Assembly: GCF_003119115.1 (NCBI RefSeq)
Contig: NZ_CP022367.1
Span: 1,601,001 to 1,665,000 of the forward strand
DNA length: 64,000 nucleotides
Direction: 5' to 3'
Origin: Azospirillum sp. TSH58
GTDB taxonomy: Bacteria; Pseudomonadota; Alphaproteobacteria; Azospirillales; Azospirillaceae
The translations under genes and the position numbers were made by a program. Under the pieces are notes generated by a model. That model was not told where the DNA came from and ran no database searches. It saw only the letters and a list, made by a program, of their open reading frames with translations. Of this stretch, positions 42,435-50,974 are shown piece by piece. The first letter of the stretch is position 1, and every line of letters starts with the position of its first letter.

Positions 42435-43685
42435 ATGGACTGCTTCGCCGGCCCCGGCCCCGCCGCCCCCCTCCCGCTGGACGAGGCGCTGGCCCGCGTG
42501 CAGCGGACCTACGGCGCGGTGACGGAACCCGAGGAGGTGCCGCTGCGCGCCGCGCTCGGCCGCATCCTGGCGGAACCGGTGACGGCGACGGTGAACGTGC
42601 CGCCGGTCGCCGTCTCGGCGATGGACGGCTGGGGATTCGGCAAGGCGAACGGTGCTGAATCGGGCGATTTCCGGCGGCTGGCTGTGGTCGGGCGCGTGCC
42701 CGCCGGTTCCGTCTTCCCCGGCACGGTCGGGCCGGGCGAGGCGGTGCGCATCTTCACGGGCGCGCCGATCCCGGCGGGGGTGGACACCGTGGCCATGCAG
42801 GAGGACTGCCGGGCCGAGGACGGCGCGGTGCTGGTGCCCGCCGCCCTCAAGCGCGGCGCCAACATCCGCGACGCCGGGGAGGACATGACGGCGGGGTCGG
42901 TCGTGCTGACGCCCGGCCTGCGGCTGCGCGCCCAGGAGATTGGCTTGGCCGCAGCGGTCGGGCGGTCGAGCCTGTCGGTGCGCAAGCGTCTGCGCGTCGT
43001 CCTGTTCTCCACCGGCGACGAACTGCGCGAGCCAGGAACGGACAAGCCCGAGGGCACCATCTACGACGCCAACCGCTACACGCTGGCCGCCCAGCTCGAC
43101 GCGCTGGGGGCGGAGGTGCGCGATCTCGGCATCCTGCCGGACAAGCCGGATGTGACCCGCGCCGCCCTGGCCGACGCCGCGGCGACCGCCGATCTCGTCG
43201 TCACCTCCGGCGGCGCGTCGGTGGGGGAGGAGGACCATGTCAAGGCGGTGGTCGGCGAGCTGGGGTCCGTCGATCTGTGGAAGCTTGCGCTGAAGCCGGG
43301 CAAGCCGCTGGCGCTCGGGCGCATCGGGACCACGCCGTTCCTCGGCCTGCCGGGCAACCCGGTGTCGGCCATGGTGACCTTCATGCTGGTGGGCCGCCCG
43401 CTGGTGCTGCGCCTGTCGGGGGCGGAGAGCGCGCCGGCCCCGCGCTGCCTCGTCGTCGCCGGATTCGAGTTCAGGAAGAAGCCGGGACGGCGGGAGTTCC
43501 TGCGCGCCCGTCTGGCGACCGGGCCGGATGGTCGCCCGGTCGCCCACAAATTTCCCAGCGACAGCTCCGGCGTCCTGACCTCGATGGTCGAGGCCGACGG
43601 GCTGGTGGACATGCCGGCGGACGCCACCACGATCCGCGACGGCGACATGGTGGAGTTCCTGCCCTTCACCGGGCTGTTCGCCTGA
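42435..43685 (+). CDS. moeA: Molybdopterin molybdenumtransferase
   Basis: Inserts molybdate into adenylated molybdopterin to make molybdenum cofactor. The 416-residue form starts at 42435 after AAGGA; an upstream in-frame ATG at 42384 adds 17 unlikely residues. Motifs: VNVPPVAVSAMDGWGF, GEAVRIFTGAPIPAGVDTV, VVLFSTGDELREPG, VTSGGASVGEEDHVK and FLGLPGNPVSAMVTF. The C-terminal domain IV is complete. An FNR/FixK-type box lies about 90 bases upstream, fitting molybdoenzymes used with little oxygen. It is convergent with DUF1244, DUF364, DUF2478 and tusA-like genes, which may also belong to sulfur/Mo-cofactor handling. Confidence 0.93.
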   Translation: MDCFAGPGPAAPLPLDEALARVQRTYGAVTEPEEVPLRAALGRILAEPVTATVNVPPVAVSAMDGWGFGKANGAESGDFRRLAVVGRVPAGSVFPGTVGPGEAVRIFTGAPIPAGVDTVAMQEDCRAEDGAVLVPAALKRGANIRDAGEDMTAGSVVLTPGLRLRAQEIGLAAAVGRSSLSVRKRLRVVLFSTGDELREPGTDKPEGTIYDANRYTLAAQLDALGAEVRDLGILPDKPDVTRAALADAAATADLVVTSGGASVGEEDHVKAVVGELGSVDLWKLALKPGKPLALGRIGTTPFLGLPGNPVSAMVTFMLVGRPLVLRLSGAESAPAPRCLVVAGFEFRKKPGRREFLRARLATGPDGRPVAHKFPSDSSGVLTSMVEADGLVDMPADATTIRDGDMVEFLPFTGLFA

Positions 43686-43696
43686 ACGCGGGATTA

Positions 43697-43724
43697 CCCC
43701 TCTCCCGGCGCGGCGGGAGAGGGG
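43697..43724. repeat. Short palindrome (family B) at a convergent gene end
   Basis: CCCCTCTCCCG (43697-43707) pairs with CGGGAGAGGGG (43714-43724) around six bases, between the stops of moeA and the DUF1244 gene. It may terminate both. Confidence 0.7.
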
Positions 43725-43731
43725 CGGGCTG

Positions 43732-44058
<327 letters not shown>

Positions 44059-44069
44059 TCCAATCCCTC

Positions 44070-44798
44070 TCAGTTTTGTTCGTTGTGCAGCGTGACGAAG
44101 CGGCCATGGCGGTGGAAGCTCTGGGACGAGCCGCCGGCCAGGATCGCTTCGGCCACGGCGTCGCGGTTCTCCACCACGAAGCCGGCCAGCGCGGCGATGC
44201 CGTAGCGGAACAGCCGCGGCGACAGCGGCGTCCCCGGCCCGACCAGGGCGACGCGGGTCCCCTGCGCCACCGACAGCAGGCGGGGCAGGGTGCGGTTGGT
44301 CAGGGTGGAGGAGGTGATCGCCGCCCCCTCCGCGCCCGGCAGCAGCCATTCCCCGGCGGCTTCCGGAAATTCCCCGTCGCTGGGGTTCATTTCGACCACA
44401 TGGGCGTTGGGCAGGCGTCGGGCAATCTGCGGGAAGGCCCCGAAGACGACGACGCGCCCCTCCATCCCGGTGAACAGGTCCAGCCCGTTCGCCGCCGAGC
44501 CGGTCAGGTCGGGGCGGTTGTAATGGGCGTTCAGGGCGGCCATGCCGACCGCGGCCTCCTGCGGGTCCCAGGAGCGGGCGGCGTGGGCGGCCAATTCGGC
44601 GAGGCCGACACCGGCCCAGCGCGCCGGATCGGGCGGCGGCGCCGACTGCGGGCGGGCGGCCAGCCCGATGCCGGGACCCGCGGCGCCGTCCGTCTCCACC
44701 ATGATCCATTTGGCGCCGATGGTGATGGCGCGGACCTCGGCGTCCGCCACCCCGTGCAGCAGGTCGTCGTAGAGCCGGTGCGCCCCCACCAGCGCCAC
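44070..44798 (-). CDS. DUF364 (DUF4213 + heavy-metal-chelation-like) protein
   Basis: A 242-residue protein starting at a GTG (44798), with GAGGA upstream. The N-terminal DUF4213-like part has LYDDLLHGVADAEVRAITIG. The C-terminal Rossmann-like DUF364 domain (about 110-240) has GRVVVFGAFPQIARRLPNAH, ITSSTLTNRTLPRLLSVAQG and VALVGPGTPLSPRLFRYG. DUF364 proteins have been suggested to chelate heavy metals, and they occur near molybdenum genes. Its start lies inside the DUF2478 reading frame, with a G5 tract next to it. Function unproved; involvement in Mo or sulfur handling is inferred from neighbours. Confidence 0.8.
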   Translation of the reverse strand: MALVGAHRLYDDLLHGVADAEVRAITIGAKWIMVETDGAAGPGIGLAARPQSAPPPDPARWAGVGLAELAAHAARSWDPQEAAVGMAALNAHYNRPDLTGSAANGLDLFTGMEGRVVVFGAFPQIARRLPNAHVVEMNPSDGEFPEAAGEWLLPGAEGAAITSSTLTNRTLPRLLSVAQGTRVALVGPGTPLSPRLFRYGIAALAGFVVENRDAVAEAILAGGSSQSFHRHGRFVTLHNEQN

Positions 44799-45307
44799 AG
44801 CGCGTCCTCATCCGGCGAGATCAGGGAGGTGAAGCCGCCGGTGAAGCTCTGCCACTCGTTGAGGAAGCGGCTGCCGACGCTGGTCAGCACCGGGATGCCC
44901 TCGGCGATGCCGGCCAGCAGCTCGTCCGCCAGCCCTTCGCCGTGCGCCTCAAGACCGGCGAACTTGTTGACCACCAGCAGGTCGGCGCGCTCCGCGATGG
45001 CGCGGCGCAGCGCCTGGCTGGCCTCGGCCACTCCCTGGGGATCGACGCGGCAGGACTGCGACTGGCGGCCCAGATGCTGGGAGATGTCGTAGGCCTGGCC
45101 GGTGGCGACGTCGACCAGCTCCATCAGGTCGGCGCAGTCGCCGGGGGCGCCGGTGTTGCGCTGGATCACGCCGCCGACGCGGAAGCCGCGCCGCCGCAGC
45201 TCCGTCACGAACCGGTCGATCATCGCGTCGACGGCAGTGGAGCCGGGACCATGGACCACCGCGCCGGGACGCAGCGGGGGCGGAACCGCGGGGCGCAGGG
45301 TCGGCAT
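44531..45307 (-). CDS. DUF2478 nucleotide-hydrolase-like protein, frame runs on into DUF364
   Basis: The recognisable part is about 175 residues: a P-loop-like opening GAVVHGPGSTAVDAMIDRF (degenerate, no GKT), VGGVIQRNTGAPGDC, and the family-typical LLVVNKFAGLEAHGEGLADE and FLNEWQSFTGG. It should end near DEDALWRWWG, but no stop occurs there. The frame stays open for about 80 further residues with unnatural composition until 44531, overlapping DUF364 by 268 bases. Start at 45307 (GGAG nine bases upstream) or at 45340, where ATG overlaps the upstream stop (TGATG). A minus-one slip at the G5 tract (44783-44787) would join it to DUF364. Confidence 0.7.
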   Translation of the reverse strand: MPTLRPAVPPPLRPGAVVHGPGSTAVDAMIDRFVTELRRRGFRVGGVIQRNTGAPGDCADLMELVDVATGQAYDISQHLGRQSQSCRVDPQGVAEASQALRRAIAERADLLVVNKFAGLEAHGEGLADELLAGIAEGIPVLTSVGSRFLNEWQSFTGGFTSLISPDEDALWRWWGRTGSTTTCCTGWRTPRSAPSPSAPNGSWWRRTAPRVPASGWPPARSRRRRPIRRAGPVSASPNWPPTPPAPGTRRRPRSAWPP

Positions 45308-45339
45308 GGGGCGGGCTCCTTCGGGAATGGAGACGGGCA

Positions 45340-45576
45340 TCACGCGGCGGAGGCGCCGCGGCGGATGTGGTACACGAACACCTCGCCGCGCGTCTCGTGC
45401 GCCAGCAGCACGTTGTCGGTGGTGTTGCAGAAATGCTTGAAGTCGATGATCGACGCCGGGTCGGTGGCGTAGACGATCACCTCTTCCCCCTCGGCCAGTT
45501 TGTCCAGCAGGGCGCGCGTCCGCAGGATGGGCAGCGGGCAATGCAGCCCCTTCACGTCGAGTTCCTTGGCCGCCAC
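45340..45576 (-). CDS. TusA-like sulfur carrier protein
   Basis: A 78-residue protein starting at a GTG (45576) with AGAGG eight bases upstream; upstream in-frame codons look non-coding. The family motif LDVKGLHCPLPILRTRALLD holds the catalytic CPxP cysteine. The rest (VIVYATDPASIIDFKHFCNT) fits the TusA/SirA/YedF fold. TusA takes persulfide sulfur and passes it to tRNA thiolation and molybdenum cofactor steps. Here it is the first gene of an operon with DUF2478, DUF364 and DUF1244, next to moeA. It may supply sulfur for molybdenum cofactor or for a metal-sulfur reaction; this is inference. Confidence 0.85.
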   Translation of the reverse strand: MAAKELDVKGLHCPLPILRTRALLDKLAEGEEVIVYATDPASIIDFKHFCNTTDNVLLAHETRGEVFVYHIRRGASAA

Positions 45577-45766
45577 GGACGTAACCTCTTCTTCTGCATG
45601 GGCACCGGACGCCGCGACTGTACCGGGTTCGCGCCTCCGTCTCCACCGTTCCGGTGGATTTGGCGTTCCGCGGGATTGGGCGCTCCCGGCGGATCGGGGC
45701 ACCTTTGCCGGGCTGGAATGTTAGCCAGGGAAACGGATTCGAACCAACAATGCGGGAGCAGCGCTT

Positions 45767-46816
45767 ATGGCCGGTCGGCATTTCGACAAGGTGGTGGTCA
45801 TCACCGGGGCGTCCAGCGGGATCGGCCGGGCGACCGCCGTGGAGTTTGCGCGCCACGGCGCCGCGGTGGTCCTGGCGGCGCGGCGCCACGCCGCCCTGCA
45901 CGAGGTCGCGGAGGACTGCATCGAGGCCGGGGGGCGGGCGATGGTGGTGCCCACCGACGTGCGCGACCAGGAGCAGATGAACCGGCTGGCCGAGCGCGCC
46001 ATCGAGGTCTTCGGCGGGATCGACGTCTGGGTGAACAACGCCGGCGTGATCGCCTTCGGACGCTTCGAGGAGACTCCGCAGGACGTCTTCGAGGAGGTGA
46101 TGCGCACCAACTTCTTCGGCACCGCCAACGGCTGCCGCGCCGTGCTGCCGCATTTCCTGGAGCGGGGGGAGGGCACGGTCATCAACGTCGCCTCGCTGGC
46201 CTCGATCGTCGGGCAGCGCTACGCCGCCGCCTACGCCGCCAGCAAATTCGCGGTCCGCGGCTTCTCCGAAACGCTGCGGCAGGAGCTGGTGGAGGACCCC
46301 GGCATCCAGGTCTGCACCGTGCTGCCCGGCCCCATCGACACGCCGCTGTGGCAGCATGGCGCGAACTACACCGGCCGCGCCGTCAAGGCGATGAACCCGC
46401 TGCGCCCGCCGGAGGAGGTGGCCGACGCCATCCTGCGTCTGGCCGAGACTCCCCGGCCCGAGCTGTTCGTCGGCGCCGCGGGACGCTCCGCCGCCCTGCC
46501 GCACGCGGTGGCGCCGGCTTTGGCGGAGCGCGTGCTGGCCCACCGGATGGACCGCGACATGTTCGACAACCGCCCGGCCCACGACACCTCCGGCGGCGTT
46601 CTGGAGGCCATGCCGGATTACCGGGAGGCGAGCGGCGGCTGGATGGAGCGCGCCGCCGCGCAGGCGCCGCAAGGCCGGGCGGACGGGCGCCGGGCCTTCT
46701 GCTGGACGAATCTCGCGCTGTTCCTGCTGCCCATCGGCCTGATGAGCCGCCTGCCCGCCCAAGTGTGGGAGCGGCGGGCGTGGGGGACGTCCGGCGTCAG
46801 CTCGTCAGCATCTTGA
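45767..46816 (+). CDS. SDR family oxidoreductase with C-terminal membrane anchor
   Basis: A 349-residue short-chain dehydrogenase. The coenzyme site is GASSGIGRAT, the NNAG motif is in VNNAGVIAFG, and catalytic Ser and Tyr-x-x-x-Lys are in NVASLASIVGQRYAAAYAASKFA. The classic SDR ends near 250; the extra 100 residues end in a hydrophobic stretch (TNLALFLLPIGLMSRL), probably a membrane anchor. An NADP preference is suggested by the Arg residues after the second strand (AARRHAAL). Substrate unknown. It overlaps the convergent TauE gene by 20 bases. Divergent from the TusA-like gene. Confidence 0.84.
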   Translation: MAGRHFDKVVVITGASSGIGRATAVEFARHGAAVVLAARRHAALHEVAEDCIEAGGRAMVVPTDVRDQEQMNRLAERAIEVFGGIDVWVNNAGVIAFGRFEETPQDVFEEVMRTNFFGTANGCRAVLPHFLERGEGTVINVASLASIVGQRYAAAYAASKFAVRGFSETLRQELVEDPGIQVCTVLPGPIDTPLWQHGANYTGRAVKAMNPLRPPEEVADAILRLAETPRPELFVGAAGRSAALPHAVAPALAERVLAHRMDRDMFDNRPAHDTSGGVLEAMPDYREASGGWMERAAAQAPQGRADGRRAFCWTNLALFLLPIGLMSRLPAQVWERRAWGTSGVSSSAS

Positions 46817-47546
46817 GGCCGGACAGGGCGAGGATCGTCGCCAGCAGATAGCGCAACGTGGCGGTCGGCAGATGGCGGCTGCCCAGCCAGGCGCCGACCG
46901 CGCCGCCCGCCCCGGCGGCGGCCAGCCACCAGGGCAGGGCCGCGGGCAGGGTCGTCGCGGTCGTCCAGGTGCCGGCCAGCGCCGCCGCCGAGTTCAGCAG
47001 GTTGTAGGCGGCCGAGACGGCGGCGGCGCGGCGGGTCTCGACCCAGCCCATGAGCAGGATCAGCGGCGCCAGGAAGATGCCGCCGCCCGTCCCGGTCATC
47101 CCGGACAGGAAGCCCACGGCGGCCCCGGCGGCGAGCGCCGGCAGGAAGGGGGGTGCCGTCGCACCCGTCCGTTCCGGTGTTCCGCGCGTCGCCCAGGTGG
47201 AGCGCGCCAGTTCCAGAGCCGCCAGGAGGAGGATCGCCCCGACCAGCGGGTAGTAGAGGTGCGGCGGCAGGTGCATCGTGCCGCCGAGGAACGAGAAGGG
47301 CATTCCCAGCACGCCGAACGGGTAGAAGGCGCGCCATGTGAACAGCCCGGCGCGGGCGAAGCGGATGGTGCCGATGGCCGCCACCAGGAGATTCAGGGCG
47401 AGTGCCGTCGGCTTCATCGTCGCCGGGTCGAGCCCGACGATGCCCATGACCGCCAGATAGCCCGAGGCTCCGGCCTGCCCGACCGCGGCGTACAGCGTGG
47501 CGACGGCCAGGATCAGCGCCGTCAGACCGACCGTCTCGTTGAACAC
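46797..47546 (-). CDS. TauE/SafE (TSUP) family membrane protein
   Basis: A 249-residue membrane protein with about seven to eight segments. Family elements are [20 protein letters not shown] in the first half and [20 protein letters not shown] in the second (the repeated G-x-x-G pattern). TSUP proteins are proposed exporters of sulfite, sulfoacetate or other sulfur-containing anions. The adjacent TusA-like gene and Mo-cofactor genes fit sulfur metabolism. Its 3' end overlaps the SDR gene. It is divergent from the copper-storage-like gene, with an inverted repeat (CGTGCCGG/CCGGCACG, 47565-47591) in between. Confidence 0.82.
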   Translation of the reverse strand: MFNETVGLTALILAVATLYAAVGQAGASGYLAVMGIVGLDPATMKPTALALNLLVAAIGTIRFARAGLFTWRAFYPFGVLGMPFSFLGGTMHLPPHLYYPLVGAILLLAALELARSTWATRGTPERTGATAPPFLPALAAGAAVGFLSGMTGTGGGIFLAPLILLMGWVETRRAAAVSAAYNLLNSAAALAGTWTTATTLPAALPWWLAAAGAGGAVGAWLGSRHLPTATLRYLLATILALSGLKMLTS

Positions 47547-47564
47547 CCGTGGTTCTCCTCAAGC

Positions 47565-47591
47565 CGTGCCGGCCGCTTGTAAACCGGCACG
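47565..47591. promoter_or_regulatory. Inverted repeat in the TauE/copper-protein gap
   Basis: CGTGCCGG (47565-47572) and CCGGCACG (47584-47591) around an 11-base AT-richer centre, in the 161-base divergent region. It could be an operator; the binder is unknown. Confidence 0.3.
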
Positions 47592-47707
47592 CGTGGGCGG
47601 GGCCAGGGAAAGGGTGGAGATTTTCCGAACCATGGCGGCGCGGCGCTGTTGGCGGGGGAGGGCAACGACGCCCGCCCCCCATCCCATTTGTCCTTCGGAG
47701 GCTGCCC

Positions 47708-48112
47708 ATGCACGCCCGCGAGATGATCGGCACGCACCCGCAAGTGCGCGGAAACACCAACGACGCGCTCATCCGCTGCATCGAGGCCTGCTACGACTGC
47801 GCGCAGACCTGCACCACCTGCGCCGACGCCTGCCTGGGCGAGGATCAGGTGGCCGCGTTGGTCCAGTGCATCCGCCTGAACATGGATTGCGCCGACGTCT
47901 GTGCGGTCACCGGTTCCGTCGCCACCCGGCGCAGCGGTTCCAACGAGGCGGTGATCCGCGCCATGCTCGACGTCTGCGCCACCGCCTGCCGCCTGTGCGC
48001 CGAGGAGTGCGAGCGCCACGCCGGCATGCACCAGCACTGCCGCATCTGCGCCGAAGCCTGCCGGACCTGCGAGGACGCCTGCCGCAAGGCCATGCAGACC
48101 CTGAGCCATTGA
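47708..48112 (+). CDS. Four-helix-bundle, Cys-rich copper-storage-like protein (Csp/DUF326)
   Basis: A 134-residue protein with 18 cysteines, mostly in C-x2-3-C and C-x-x-x-C spacing along four predicted helices ([36 protein letters not shown]). This is the pattern of bacterial copper storage proteins (Csp), which hold many Cu(I) ions within the bundle, or of DUF326 ferredoxin-like proteins. No signal peptide is evident, so a cytosolic Csp3-like form is likely. A good ribosome site (GGAGG) precedes the ATG. Possible roles are copper buffering or detoxification. Confidence 0.82.
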   Translation: MHAREMIGTHPQVRGNTNDALIRCIEACYDCAQTCTTCADACLGEDQVAALVQCIRLNMDCADVCAVTGSVATRRSGSNEAVIRAMLDVCATACRLCAEECERHAGMHQHCRICAEACRTCEDACRKAMQTLSH

Positions 48113-48125
48113 TGATCGTGGAGGT

Positions 48126-49001
48126 TTATCCGCCGTTGCCGAGGATCACCCTGTCCAGGTAATCGGCGAGCAGCGGGCCGTCCCCCAGCCCGAGCAGCAG
48201 CTTGGACGACACGTTGCCGTTGTCCGTCCGCAGGCCCGGAACCGCGGCGTGGCGGGCGAGGAAGCCGTCCAATGCGGCGTTCCAGGCGGGATCGGCGTTG
48301 CGGCAGAAGATTTTCGACAGCGAGAAATGCGGCACCTTGCGGAAGGGGCCGGCGAGGCGCTTTCCCTGGAAGACCGCCGGCGGGTTGCCAAGGGCGCGGT
48401 AACGGGCTTCCAGCGCCTTGCGGAAGCTCTGGAAGGTCGTCCCGCCGCTCTCCATGCCGATGGTGACGACCGGAACGCCGAGCAGGGCCACCGAGTCGGC
48501 GATCAGGCGGGCGTTCTCCTCCTGGTCGCGGCGGATGGCCTCGGCGAGCGCCGGATCGCCGCGCATCGCTTCCGTCAGGCCCACCGTGCGCGGCGTGTGG
48601 AAGGAGCTCTTGTTCAGCACCATCACCTTGCTGCGGAAGGACGCGGCGCCGAAGATGCCGTCGAAGAAGCTGTGCGCCATCGCCCCGGCGCGCCCCTGGA
48701 CGCACAGATAGACGGATTGCTCGAACTCCCGGCGCCCCGGATTGTCGCCGACCAGAATCAGTTCCGGCAGAGCGCCGTTTTGGGAGGCATAGGCGGTCAG
48801 GTCGTTGTTCACGACGAACAGGGGCGACGCGGAATCCCGCAGGGCGCGGACCCGCGCCCCATGGTCGGCGACGCGGGTCCGGAACAGCGAGAGCGCGTCC
48901 GGCCGGTCGCCCACGGGGGGGACGTCGCCCAGGATGACGGACAGGCGCCGCAACGCGGCCTCATGCTCCGTTGCCGACGCGTCGATCGAGGATACCGTCA
49001 T
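48126..49001 (-). CDS. Uncharacterised protein with uracil-DNA-glycosylase-like core
   Basis: A 291-residue protein. The stretch ELILVGDNPGRREFEQSVYL resembles motif 1 of the UDG superfamily (G-x-x-P-G-x-x-E), followed by an LCVQGRAGAMAHSFF-like helix. Later segments are VMVLNKSSFHTPRT, VVTIGMESGGTTF and KVPHFSLSKIF (a His-containing loop where UDGs have HPS). I do not assign glycosylase activity, because key residues cannot be confirmed. It is 13 bases from the stop of the copper-storage-like gene and divergent from dcd, a nucleotide-pool gene, which fits a role in uracil or nucleotide quality control. Confidence 0.6.
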   Translation of the reverse strand: MTVSSIDASATEHEAALRRLSVILGDVPPVGDRPDALSLFRTRVADHGARVRALRDSASPLFVVNNDLTAYASQNGALPELILVGDNPGRREFEQSVYLCVQGRAGAMAHSFFDGIFGAASFRSKVMVLNKSSFHTPRTVGLTEAMRGDPALAEAIRRDQEENARLIADSVALLGVPVVTIGMESGGTTFQSFRKALEARYRALGNPPAVFQGKRLAGPFRKVPHFSLSKIFCRNADPAWNAALDGFLARHAAVPGLRTDNGNVSSKLLLGLGDGPLLADYLDRVILGNGG

Positions 49002-49141
49002 TCCCACACCCCTTTTGCCAAGCGGCCCCATCTAAGGGACTGGCGATTGTGTTGTCGAGAGGCGTCGATCCGGCTATAGAGTGCGCCAGGAAAGCGACCG
49101 GAGCCGCGCCGATTGCGGGTTCGACAGGAGGTTCGGAAGGA

Positions 49142-49726
49142 ATGAAGCTGTCAGACGTCGATATTCGCCGATACCTCGCTGAAGGACGCATCGAGATCGA
49201 CCCGTTGCCGGCGGAGAGCCAGATCGGCGCGATGTCGGTGGACCTCCAGCTTGGGAACGCCTTCCAGGTCTTCCCGCCGGGCAAGGCGGCCTTCGTCGAC
49301 CTCGCCCCGCCCGAGGGCCATCCCAGCCAGGTTCCCGACAAGCTGATGGACCGGGTCGAGGTCCCCGTCGGCGAGCCCTTCTTCCTGCATCCGGGCGAGC
49401 TGGTGCTCGGCATCACCGTGCAGCGCATCGGCCTGCCCAACGACATCGCCGGCCGCCTGGACGGTCGCAGCAGCCTCGCCCGCCTGGGCCTGATGGTGCA
49501 CGCCACCGCGCACACCATCGATCCGGGCTGGAACGGCCGCATCACGCTGGAATTCTTCAACTGCGGACGGCTGCCGCTGGCGCTGCGTCCGGGCATGCGG
49601 ATCTGCGCCCTCAGCTTCGAGACGCTGATGTCGCCGACCTCCAAGCCCTACGCCGCGCGCCCCGACGCCAAGTACCGCGACCAGCTCGACCCGCTGCCGA
49701 GCCGGATCAACCTGGAACAGTCCTGA
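49142..49726 (+). CDS. dcd: dCTP deaminase
   Basis: Deaminates dCTP to dUTP, feeding thymidylate synthesis. The 194-residue length is typical. Family motifs are QIGAMSVDLQLGNAFQVF, VPVGEPFFLHPGELVLGITV, and LDGRSSLARLGLMVHATAHT with the catalytic RSSLAR, then IDPGWNGRITLEFFN. The C-terminal tail (KYRDQLDPLPSRI) is complete and would close over the active site. It is followed by a perfect terminator (49787-49818) and divergent from the UDG-like gene. Confidence 0.93.
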   Translation: MKLSDVDIRRYLAEGRIEIDPLPAESQIGAMSVDLQLGNAFQVFPPGKAAFVDLAPPEGHPSQVPDKLMDRVEVPVGEPFFLHPGELVLGITVQRIGLPNDIAGRLDGRSSLARLGLMVHATAHTIDPGWNGRITLEFFNCGRLPLALRPGMRICALSFETLMSPTSKPYAARPDAKYRDQLDPLPSRINLEQS

Positions 49727-49786
49727 ATCTGGACCAGCCCTGAACCTGGAATTGCCCTGACGGCGGTTTTCGGAAGGCTGACGAAG

Positions 49787-49818
49787 AAAAGGCGCCCCGT
49801 TTCCGGGGCGCCTTTTTT
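49787..49818. terminator. Rho-independent terminator, usable in both directions
   Basis: GGCGCCCCG (49791-49799) and CGGGGCGCC (49804-49812) around TTTC, followed by six T (49813-49818) and preceded by AAAA (49787-49790). It ends the dcd transcript and could also end the leftward cupin transcript. Confidence 0.9.
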
Positions 49819-49855
49819 CTGCGACGGCGTCTGGCGGTCCATTCGTTCTGCTCTC

Positions 49856-50284
49856 CTATCCCGGCTCCCACCCCTCCGGGGCCATCTCGAAGCCGGCGAA
49901 TTCGAAGGCGGGGGACACGGTGCAGCCCACCAGCACCCAGCCTTCCAACGGCCGCGCCGCCTGCCACGCGTGCGCCGGAACGACCCCCTGCGGGCGTTGG
50001 CCGCCCGCAAGGTCCATCCCCAGCGTCACCCGCTCCACCGTCCGCCCATCGGTGGAGATGGACAGCTCCAGCGGACCCCCGGCGTGCCAGTGCCACATCT
50101 CGACCGCGTCCACCCGGTGCCAATGGGAGCGCTCGCCCGCCTGCAGCAGGTAATGGATGCCGGTCTTGACTCCGCGCCCGCCGCCCGGCGGGGCGTCCCG
50201 GTAGGTTTCCACATAGTGGCCGCCTTCCGGATGGGGCTGCATGCCCAGCGTCGCGATGATGCGCTCGGGCGTCAGCGAGTCCAT
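49856..50284 (-). CDS. Cupin family protein (DUF985/cupin_5 type)
   Basis: A 142-residue small beta-barrel protein. Characteristic cupin_5 residues are LGMQPHPEGGHYVETYRD, IHYLLQAGERSHWHRVD (metal-ligand-like His and Glu) and AVEMWHWHAGGPLEL, with VPAHAWQAARPLEG further on. The function of this family is not settled; some members bind a metal and a sugar nucleotide or fatty acid. A ribosome site (GGAGG) precedes the ATG. Leftward, it follows a glutathione transferase gene by 14 bases. Confidence 0.8.
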   Translation of the reverse strand: MDSLTPERIIATLGMQPHPEGGHYVETYRDAPPGGGRGVKTGIHYLLQAGERSHWHRVDAVEMWHWHAGGPLELSISTDGRTVERVTLGMDLAGGQRPQGVVPAHAWQAARPLEGWVLVGCTVSPAFEFAGFEMAPEGWEPG

Positions 50285-50298
50285 GGCGTCGCCCTCCG

Positions 50299-50904
50299 TC
50301 ACGCCGGCGGCGGCGCGGTGCGGCGGAAGCTGTCGAGGTCGGAGGCCGAGGCGAACCATGCCGCCAGCTCCGGACGGCCGACCCGCCAGTCCTCGTGCCC
50401 GAACCGGAAGTCGAGGTAGCCGAGCGCCACCAGGATGGTCAGCGTCCCGATGGTCAGCGTGCCGTCGAGGGCCGGCGCCTCCGCCTCCAGCACGTCGAGC
50501 GCGCGGGCGACGGCGCGGCGCTGGCGGTCCGCCCAGTTGTCGGAACGCTCGCCGTCCGGCCGCTGAAGCTCCAGCCGGCGCAGGATGGCGGCGTCGCAGA
50601 TTCCGTCGGCCAGGGCCTGCTGGCGCAGCGCCGTCCAGCGCGCCGGGCCGGCGGCCGGGAACAGGCGCGGGCCGTCGTGCAGCGAGTCGAGATACTCGGC
50701 GATCACCGGGCTGTCGTAGAGCGCCGAGCCGTCGTCCAGGATCAGCGCCGGCACCTTGCCCAGCGGGTTGTCCGCCGGCAGGTCGGTGTCGGGCGCCCAG
50801 GCGTTGGTCACCTGCTTCTCGACCGCCGAATCCAGCCCGCATTCGATGAGGACCATCGCGACCTTGCGGACGTAGGGCGAGGTCGGGCTCCAGCGCAGCT
50901 TCAT
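50299..50904 (-). CDS. Glutathione S-transferase
   Basis: A 201-residue GST. The N-terminal thioredoxin fold has LRWSPTSPYVRKVAMVLIEC (Ser/Tyr activation site), NPLGKVPALILDDGSALYDS (cis-Pro) and the SxVIxEYLD helix (SPVIAEYLDSLH). The helical C-terminal domain is complete. It conjugates glutathione to electrophiles or reduces peroxides; the exact class is not clear. ATG at 50904 used. It lies between the cupin gene and gloB, another glutathione-linked gene, on the same strand. Confidence 0.88.
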   Translation of the reverse strand: MKLRWSPTSPYVRKVAMVLIECGLDSAVEKQVTNAWAPDTDLPADNPLGKVPALILDDGSALYDSPVIAEYLDSLHDGPRLFPAAGPARWTALRQQALADGICDAAILRRLELQRPDGERSDNWADRQRRAVARALDVLEAEAPALDGTLTIGTLTILVALGYLDFRFGHEDWRVGRPELAAWFASASDLDSFRRTAPPPA

Positions 50905-50974
50905 CAAAATCTCTCCTCCCGTTTTGTGGGCGTCAGCGTAGCGCGAGGGCGCGCGGTCTTAAAAGCGGTCCTTC

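Noticed and set aside
42435-43685. Start of moeA at 42384
   Set aside because: It adds 17 residues (TRCRPWGRSPREKDCR) absent from the family, while 42435 has AAGGA upstream.
46797-46816. Overlap of SDR and TauE as a sign of frameshift
   Set aside because: Both proteins end naturally; a 20-base convergent overlap is common.
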